From contig JAACJK010000077.1 in NCBI GenBank assembly GCA_013368325.1, positions 1-54,152 of the forward strand: a DNA stretch of 54,152 nucleotides, in the 5' to 3' direction. The stretch comes from Ephemerocybe angulata (Eukaryota > Basidiomycota > Agaricomycetes > Agaricales > Psathyrellaceae). The position numbers and the translations under genes are program-made. Under the pieces are notes generated by a model. That model did not search any database and was not told the origin of the DNA. It saw nothing but the letters and a program-made list of their open reading frames with translations. Below, piece after piece: positions 49,016 to 54,152 of this stretch. Within the stretch, counting starts at the first letter, position 1. Every line of letters starts with the position of its first letter.

Positions 49016-50627
49016 TCAAAGCGTGCCTTCTTCATCGACGACATCCATGGCCTCAGCATCTCTGCCTCTTTTGGATCCTGTGCGCGACTTTGAGGTGGTC
49101 GCCTTGGCCTTGCCTTTGCCCTTGGTCTGTCCGCCTGGAGCAGGGTCGTCGACATACTCAAGGTCTTCTTGGGCATCAGACAGGGATGGTAGAGCGCTAG
49201 TCGAAGCTTCGGACTCTTGCAACAAGGTGGGGGGCGGTGGAGGCGACAACTTGCTTGTACTGGCAAGCGCCGCAGCTGCACCCTTGAACGGATCCTCGGA
49301 CCCTGCGAAAGACGGGCCAGGAGCGTAGTTGGGAGGACGGATGGGCTTAGGAGGTTCGGCTTTCCAAGGCGAGACCTCGAGGACACGAGTGGAGACGGCG
49401 TTGATCTGGTAGAACTGTAGGCAAGGTCAGGACGCCATTGCTTCTCAACACAAACGAAGCTCACCTTTCTACCAGACGTATAACCAGAGCGTGGAGGGAT
49501 GCAGAAAGTGTGCAAGGTGGCGATGATGAGCACCATGGTACCCGGGTTGAGCGCCTTCCACAAGTCCTTGACATGGACAAGGTTGCCGACCTTGTCGCGA
49601 ACGTCGTATTGGAGAAGTTTCTTGGTCGCGAGCTCAAAGCAGGGAGGACCGGTCCAGTCGACCTGGACGGAAGGCTCGTGAAGTTGGCCTACGGCGAGAG
49701 GGACCGACGGACGATCAGCTACCAATACGTCAATACAAATGAAGCTCTGCGAAGAGGTGTATCACAGACCAGGGGCAGGAGCGTCTGCTTTCGGTGGTTC
49801 GTTCTCCTTATCAGACTTCGCTGCTTCATCGGAAGGGTCTGGAGTCTTCTCCCGCTTGATGCGCTTCTGAGGAGGACCACTAGCGGTGCGGACCCCACGA
49901 GCTTGAGTACTAGCAGGGGGCGCCTACACCAGTATCCGGAGGTGGGTCAGTCGTTGATGTACTACATAAGAATGCTAACGCACCACGTATTTCTTCCCTA
50001 GAGTAATGGTAATCAAATCCGCGGGCTCTCCAGAGCGGAGGCCTTTAGATGGCTTGACCCACTCGTACGCAAGGTAGTTCTAAGATAGATCGATCAATGT
50101 ATATTCCAGGAATGTATTCAAAAACAATCGTGCCTTATCGTCAGGGTCTCGCTCTTGGGCTTCGCGAACTTCGTTCAGGGATGCAATCTGGTTGTTGAAC
50201 ATCGTCTTGAGGGCAGGAGGGGCATGCGTAATCGAGCCAAGGACGATTCTGTCTTTACAATTGGTGGAGTCGGTAAGCGGGAGGAACTAAAGCGTCGGGT
50301 GAGTATGTTGTCTGAACTATTTCAGTTGAAGAAACTGACCTCCCCGTCCGCGTCGCGAAAGCCCCATCCTCCGGCAGCGGTGATGTCTGTGCCATGTTCT
50401 GCATGAGCAATCTCACCAAAGATAGCAACCTTGATAGGAATGCTCCTTTTTCCTGCAGAGGGGTCCGCGGTGTAGGCGAGGTTGTTCCCGAACTGGTCTG
50501 GAAATGAATAGAAGTCTTTGTTGAACTCGGCCTTTCCAAGGAACGAGCGGCCGAGGGCTTTGAGGTTGGCGATGGTGGTATCGTAATTTCGATTCATGAA
50601 GGCGGCAAGCAGATTTCCTTCGGGCAT
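49016..50627 (-). CDS. Uncharacterised multi-exon protein, probably nuclear
   Basis: Exon 1 runs from the ATG at 50627 to 50340 (MPEGNLLAAFMNRNYDTTIA, FIFGEIAHAEHG-like middle, WGFRDADGE). A 53-nt intron leads to exon 2 at 50286 (FLPLTDSTNCKDRIVLGSIT, MFNNQIASLNEVREAQERDP). Further exons read NYLAYEWVKPSKGLRSGEPA, APPASTQARGVRTASGPPQK with KRIKREKTPDPSD, ADRPSVPLAVGQLHEPSVQV, and FYQINAVSTRVLEVSPWKAE to the stop at 49016. The intron before NYLAY lacks a clear GT start and may use GC-AG. Basic KRIKREK and RTGSKRGRD clusters suggest nuclear entry. The family is unknown to me. It lies just downstream of the helicase gene on the same strand, about 165 bp away. Confidence 0.6.
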
Positions 50628-50765
50628 GGTGGATGAAGTGACGAGAGAGGAAGAGTGAGATAAAAGGGAAAGAAAAATGGGGTTCGCTGGAATAAATTGG
50701 TGAGTCCACGAATCTTTAGAGGGGAAAAGGAGGACATACGAATAAAAGAAATGGAAAGTAAGGAG

Positions 50766-50792
50766 AAGGCGGTAAACCTCTGCAGCCGCCTT
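50766..50792. repeat. Hairpin directly after the helicase stop
   Basis: AAGGCGG (50766-50772) pairs with CCGCCTT (50786-50792) around a 13-nt loop. The stop codon of the helicase is at 50794-50792. Helitron 3' ends have a hairpin near a CTRR end, but no CTRR follows within about 12 nt here. Confidence 0.6.
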
Positions 50793-52597
50793 TATAGGAC
50801 CGAGTCCACCTCCACACGCTTCAGGCGCTTGCGGGGTGGTCCCGCCTGCTGAGCGCCATTGTTTGGAGCGCGAGGTCGTTTCTTTGACCTAGGTACGATT
50901 GTTCTTTCGTAAATTTTACGCGCCTGGTCCTGGTATGCCTCGATGACCACCATATCCGTTCTTAACTCTTGTTCAGTACGCTTGGCCCGCGGTGGATTCG
51001 CCTTGATGGCACTGCCCAGTTTGGTCTGGCTAGGGCGCGATTTTGCAGAGGGAATAATGCCAGCAAGCTCAGCTGATGCTTGAACTTGCTCTTCTGGTGT
51101 GCCGTATTGAGTTGTGCTCTTGAGGGCCACAGCGTGCATACGGGCCGACTCAATTTTGTATTCGTCAGTCCTCCCCCCCGTGATCTTTTCTGGAGCAAAA
51201 TGTCGCAAGACAAAAAGCCCATCCAAGGAAGTTGCTCTTGAGACCATGACATATGCTGACTCTGTGGATGAACAGGACTGTAGATCGACAATAACATTCT
51301 CCATTGTCTGGCCCTGAGCGCGATGAGCGGTCATAGCAAATGCAGGGACAATGGCCACCTGTTGCCTGCGGACTGTCTTCGCATTCTTGCCTCCGTATCT
51401 AGAAAATGCAACTTCAATGGAATCACTGAGAATGGGAATCTCGTCTGCAGAGAGATGAGGCATCTGAAGGGCAGAGCACCCTGGAATGTTAACAATGCAC
51501 GACGTAAGAACTTTTTGACCACGGCGATTGGGTTTGTACCTCAATTTTTTTACTGTCCCTTTACTGCCGTTAACGACACCACCTGCGACATCGTAATTCT
51601 GAGCAATGAGCACGGGCATTCCAATGCATAGCGGAACCCTGCCAAGCCGGCCTTTCGTCTGACCAGAGTGCTTTCCATGGAGCTCTTCAATTAGGTCCTG
51701 GTTCTCAATTTCCTGTCCATGCCTGAAGTCAGTTGCATGAAACCAATAGAGTGGACGTTTATTGTCAAGGGCAAACTGCCTCGCACAGGCTTCGTTGATA
51801 GCATCCTTTGGCGCATTCTCAGCGACAATGATAGGTGCCTTTCTCCATGGCGACTCTTTGTCTTCGAAAGCATCCGCGTTTTCTGCGGAGAGGACCCTGG
51901 AGGTCAACAAGTCATAATCTTCGTCTGTGCAAAGACCATCTCGCAAACGACTAAGAAGCTGAACGAAGCGAGCTTCGGCATCCTCATTCTGTCTCTGGGG
52001 CTTCTCAAGCTCAACGGCAGTGTCTACCGAGAGCCAGAGAAGCTTTCCATGGATTGAACTTTGCCCGTTTTTCAGCCCGCACATCCATGGTAGAATAGTC
52101 GAATACAAACTTCGTTGACCAACCGGTGGGAGCTGTGCGAAATCGCCTGCAAACATGATGTTAATGCCTCCAAAGGGCTTGTCAGACTCGCGTGCAAGCT
52201 GCAGAGCTTCATTGATTTGGTGGAGAAGGCTTAGGCTAATCATGGAGACCTCGTCGATAATGAGCCAGTCCTTTCCTTCCCAAAATTCAATGAGCCCTTG
52301 ATGGACGTCTCCATGAAGCTGCATTCGAGAAAGGGCGTGCAGGTTCAGGGCAGAGTGTAAGGTCATACCACCTATGTTCATGGCGGCTATTCCCATGTAA
52401 GACCCCAGGACGTACCTATTTCCCTCTCCACGATTTAAGAACAATTCCTTCAGAGCATCTATCACGCGAGACTTTCCCGTACCTGCAGGTCCTCCAAGGT
52501 ACATTCGAAGCTGCTCTCCATTACCTGAGATACGATCAGCGAGGATATTGAACGCGAGACGCTGCTTTGGATTTAACGTGTACTTATCCGCAACCAC
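50792..52597 (-). CDS. Helitron-like PIF1-family DNA helicase (C-terminal part)
   Basis: The open frame of 601 residues continues a few codons further 5'. SF1B helicase motifs appear in order: LNPKQRLAFNIL (Q-type motif), Walker A GGPAGTGKS (about residue 36), motif Ia in YMGIAAMNIGG, Walker B LIIDEVSM (about 113), motif III FAGDFAQLPPVG, and late motifs VPAFAMTAHRAQGQTM and YVMVSRATSLDGLFVL. The C-terminus is basic (SKKRPRAPNNG...RKRLKR). Such proteins unwind DNA; in Helitrons this domain is fused behind a HUH Rep nuclease. The helicase part is intact and all core motifs are present. Confidence 0.9.
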   Translation of the reverse strand: MVADKYTLNPKQRLAFNILADRISGNGEQLRMYLGGPAGTGKSRVIDALKELFLNRGEGNRYVLGSYMGIAAMNIGGMTLHSALNLHALSRMQLHGDVHQGLIEFWEGKDWLIIDEVSMISLSLLHQINEALQLARESDKPFGGINIMFAGDFAQLPPVGQRSLYSTILPWMCGLKNGQSSIHGKLLWLSVDTAVELEKPQRQNEDAEARFVQLLSRLRDGLCTDEDYDLLTSRVLSAENADAFEDKESPWRKAPIIVAENAPKDAINEACARQFALDNKRPLYWFHATDFRHGQEIENQDLIEELHGKHSGQTKGRLGRVPLCIGMPVLIAQNYDVAGGVVNGSKGTVKKLRYKPNRRGQKVLTSCIVNIPGCSALQMPHLSADEIPILSDSIEVAFSRYGGKNAKTVRRQQVAIVPAFAMTAHRAQGQTMENVIVDLQSCSSTESAYVMVSRATSLDGLFVLRHFAPEKITGGRTDEYKIESARMHAVALKSTTQYGTPEEQVQASAELAGIIPSAKSRPSQTKLGSAIKANPPRAKRTEQELRTDMVVIEAYQDQARKIYERTIVPRSKKRPRAPNNGAQQAGPPRKRLKRVEVDSVL

Positions 52598-54152
52598 GTT
52601 ACATAGAATAGCATGCTGAATGTCAGTAGGAGGTGGTTGAACAATAACAGGAACATGTCTACCGCTGGAGACGGACTGCGATCGCGAACGCGCGATGTAC
52701 GGGAGTCCAGCTGTTCAACCTGATCCCCCTTTTTGCGCCGTTTCCTGCCCTTGGTCGACGTCATCATAGGAATTCTTCCAAATCTGCTCGAGTCCAACTC
52801 CAGAGCGAGAGACGTCAACAACACTTGATGGGTTCAGCTCCTGCTGCTGTTCTATGATATTATCAAACACTGACATGTTAGCTGCTTGGAACATACCGCA
52901 CTGTGAGGCAACTGAAGGCAGTGTTCAACGTTCTCGTCGCGAGCAGTCAGGGTGTTGCTGATGATCTGCAGGACCGAAGATGCTCCAGTAAGCCTTCCTC
53001 TTCTGCATCTGCTGCAAGAGGTGAAACGACCATGTCGTCCAATCTCAGTTCATCGCGACCTTCATATTCAGCGCCTAAGGCGGGGAGTCGGAGAACCTAT
53101 TGCGAAAGTGGTCATCACGGCTGTCCTTGCACTCATGAAAAACCTGCATATTGTTCAAGATGTTGTTGACATGGGGGGTATAGAGGCGAGAATGAGTAAA
53201 ATCCTCAAAGCATCTCCCCAAGATGAGAAGGAGCCTATAAGGTCCTTGGGCGATCTCCATGGTTTGAATAAAATCAACATCAAGCGACAGTACTTCTCTC
53301 GAACATCAGGGCGATCACGTCTTGGAAGAGCAGGCCCAATAGGTACAGGTACGGCAGCGTTCAATGGATGAGACAGGGTTATGTATGAGGACTTGTGTTC
53401 ATCGTGGCCTTCCAGGAAACGGGCCGACGGCCTTGAAGCAGACGCCGCCGTTAGCACATCAAACGGCGCCCAGGTCTCCTCAATTCCTTGCACATCACTA
53501 AGCGACAGTGAGTCCTTGCCAGACTTTGAGAAGCTGAACTTACACGAACGTGCAACAAAGTCCCACAGAGAAACAGGTGAAAAGAGATTTCCCCGAAAAT
53601 GTAGTCCCGAAGCTGAGATGCTCTCGGCGTGATTTCCCCCTTCTCATTCTGCTCAAGAAAGACATCGTCATCCAGGTCAATGTCGCTGCCATCGTTGTCA
53701 CTGCTGTTAGCGTCGGTGGTGTGAGATGAGCCCGGTAAGTCATCTTCGCTGGCGGATCCATTTTCCTTCAAGGTCCACAACACTCACCGCATCATCGTCT
53801 TCGCCTGCTGGTACGACTGGTTTGGTCCAAGCTGCATATGAGGAAGGCTATCGTTCACATAGATTTCAGCAGTCTCCAAAATAGGCAGCGAAAGGAATGA
53901 CTCGAGAAGTGGTCCTCGTAGTCCATCAGGAAGGAAGCCACCTGTGGCGCAGAAAGCTCCTGGCGAGATAGCATTTCGTACGCACATTTCTGTAGCAAGC
54001 GCTTGCCGCGAACATTGCTGTCGGTATCACCATCCACGTTGACATCACCTTTCTCAAGTTTTCGCATAGCAGATTCCAGAGCAGCATAGGCAACATGAGA
54101 TTTGAGCTGGGTCTTTGTGATGTAGTCAGTAATGTAGAACATGACTGCTTTA
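52598..54152 (-). pseudogene. Upstream Helitron protein region, frame-shifted and cut by the window edge
   Basis: Fragments typical of fungal Helitron proteins occur in order on the minus strand: MFYITDYITKTQLKSHVAYA and KRLLQKCAYEMLSRQEL, ASFLMDYEDHFSSHSFRCLFW (53.9-54.1 kb), EKGEITPRASQLRDYIF (about 53.6 kb), PALPRRDRPDVREKYCRLML, ILFKPWRSPKDLIGSFSSWG (about 53.3 kb) and NNILNNMQVFHECKDSRDDH (about 53.1 kb). Between the last two the frame changes near 53205 where a T seems to be missing; other changes may be introns (a GTGAGT...CAG at about 53785-53700). The Rep nuclease would lie beyond the window. Confidence 0.7.

Noticed and set aside
50740..50792. Complete Helitron 3' terminus
   Set aside because: A hairpin is present but no CTRR sequence follows at the expected distance.

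Overview
The window looks like nuclear DNA of a filamentous basidiomycete, most likely an Agaricomycete. The evidence is short introns of about 49-70 nt with clear branch points, an F-box protein of the expanded Agaricomycete type, a copper-dependent AA9 polysaccharide monooxygenase, small secreted proteins, a TET/JBP-like dioxygenase, a Helitron-type helicase and chromodomain Ty3/Gypsy elements. No tRNA, rRNA, CRISPR array or bacterial-style operon was recognised.

Region 1 (1-24 kb) is a three-level nest of LTR retrotransposons. An outer Ty3/Gypsy element on the minus strand (1530-23999, TSD ATTAG) carries a gag-only Ty1/Copia element on the minus strand (6141-15652, TSD ATCCG). That element carries an apparently intact Ty3/Gypsy element on the plus strand (7194-13873, TSD ACAGG). 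As far as I can read, the two LTRs of each element are identical, apart from a 12-bp terminal difference in the Copia pair. The innermost element has a Tf1-like self-priming arrangement. The outer element is frame-shifted throughout and also holds a 4.3-kb segment bounded by 19-bp inverted repeats, inside which a minus-strand, intron-rich gene can be read across four introns. Left of the nest is a decayed F-box gene.

Region 2 (24-33.9 kb) has an intact three-exon F-box gene, then a segmental duplication (about 27.8-29.46 and 30.27-31.88 kb). Each copy holds a two-exon small secreted protein gene on the minus strand. After these come a gene with three CX2CX16HX5H zinc-finger repeats, broken by a 7-nt insertion, and a 528-bp MITE that ends 8 bp upstream of that gene's start.

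Region 3 (34-43.1 kb) has a secreted multi-exon protein with a predicted 7-nt micro-exon, the AA9 LPMO, and then four tandem minus-strand paralogues of a family I do not recognise. All four share the first intron, and at least genes 2 and 3 share a second. A possible fifth relic lies just downstream. This array is the best candidate for something undescribed.

Region 4 (43-54 kb) has two stretches of palindrome-bearing repeats (core TTCGA-NN-TCGAA), a peroxisomal 3-ketoacyl-CoA thiolase pseudogene that has lost its nucleophilic cysteine, an intact three-exon TET/JBP-like dioxygenase, an uncharacterised nuclear-looking protein gene, and the 3' part of a Helitron-like helicase gene. The helicase domain is open; the region 5' of it is frame-shifted and runs off the window.

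The genes do not form one pathway. The window reads as a repeat-rich accessory region with lineage-specific families.
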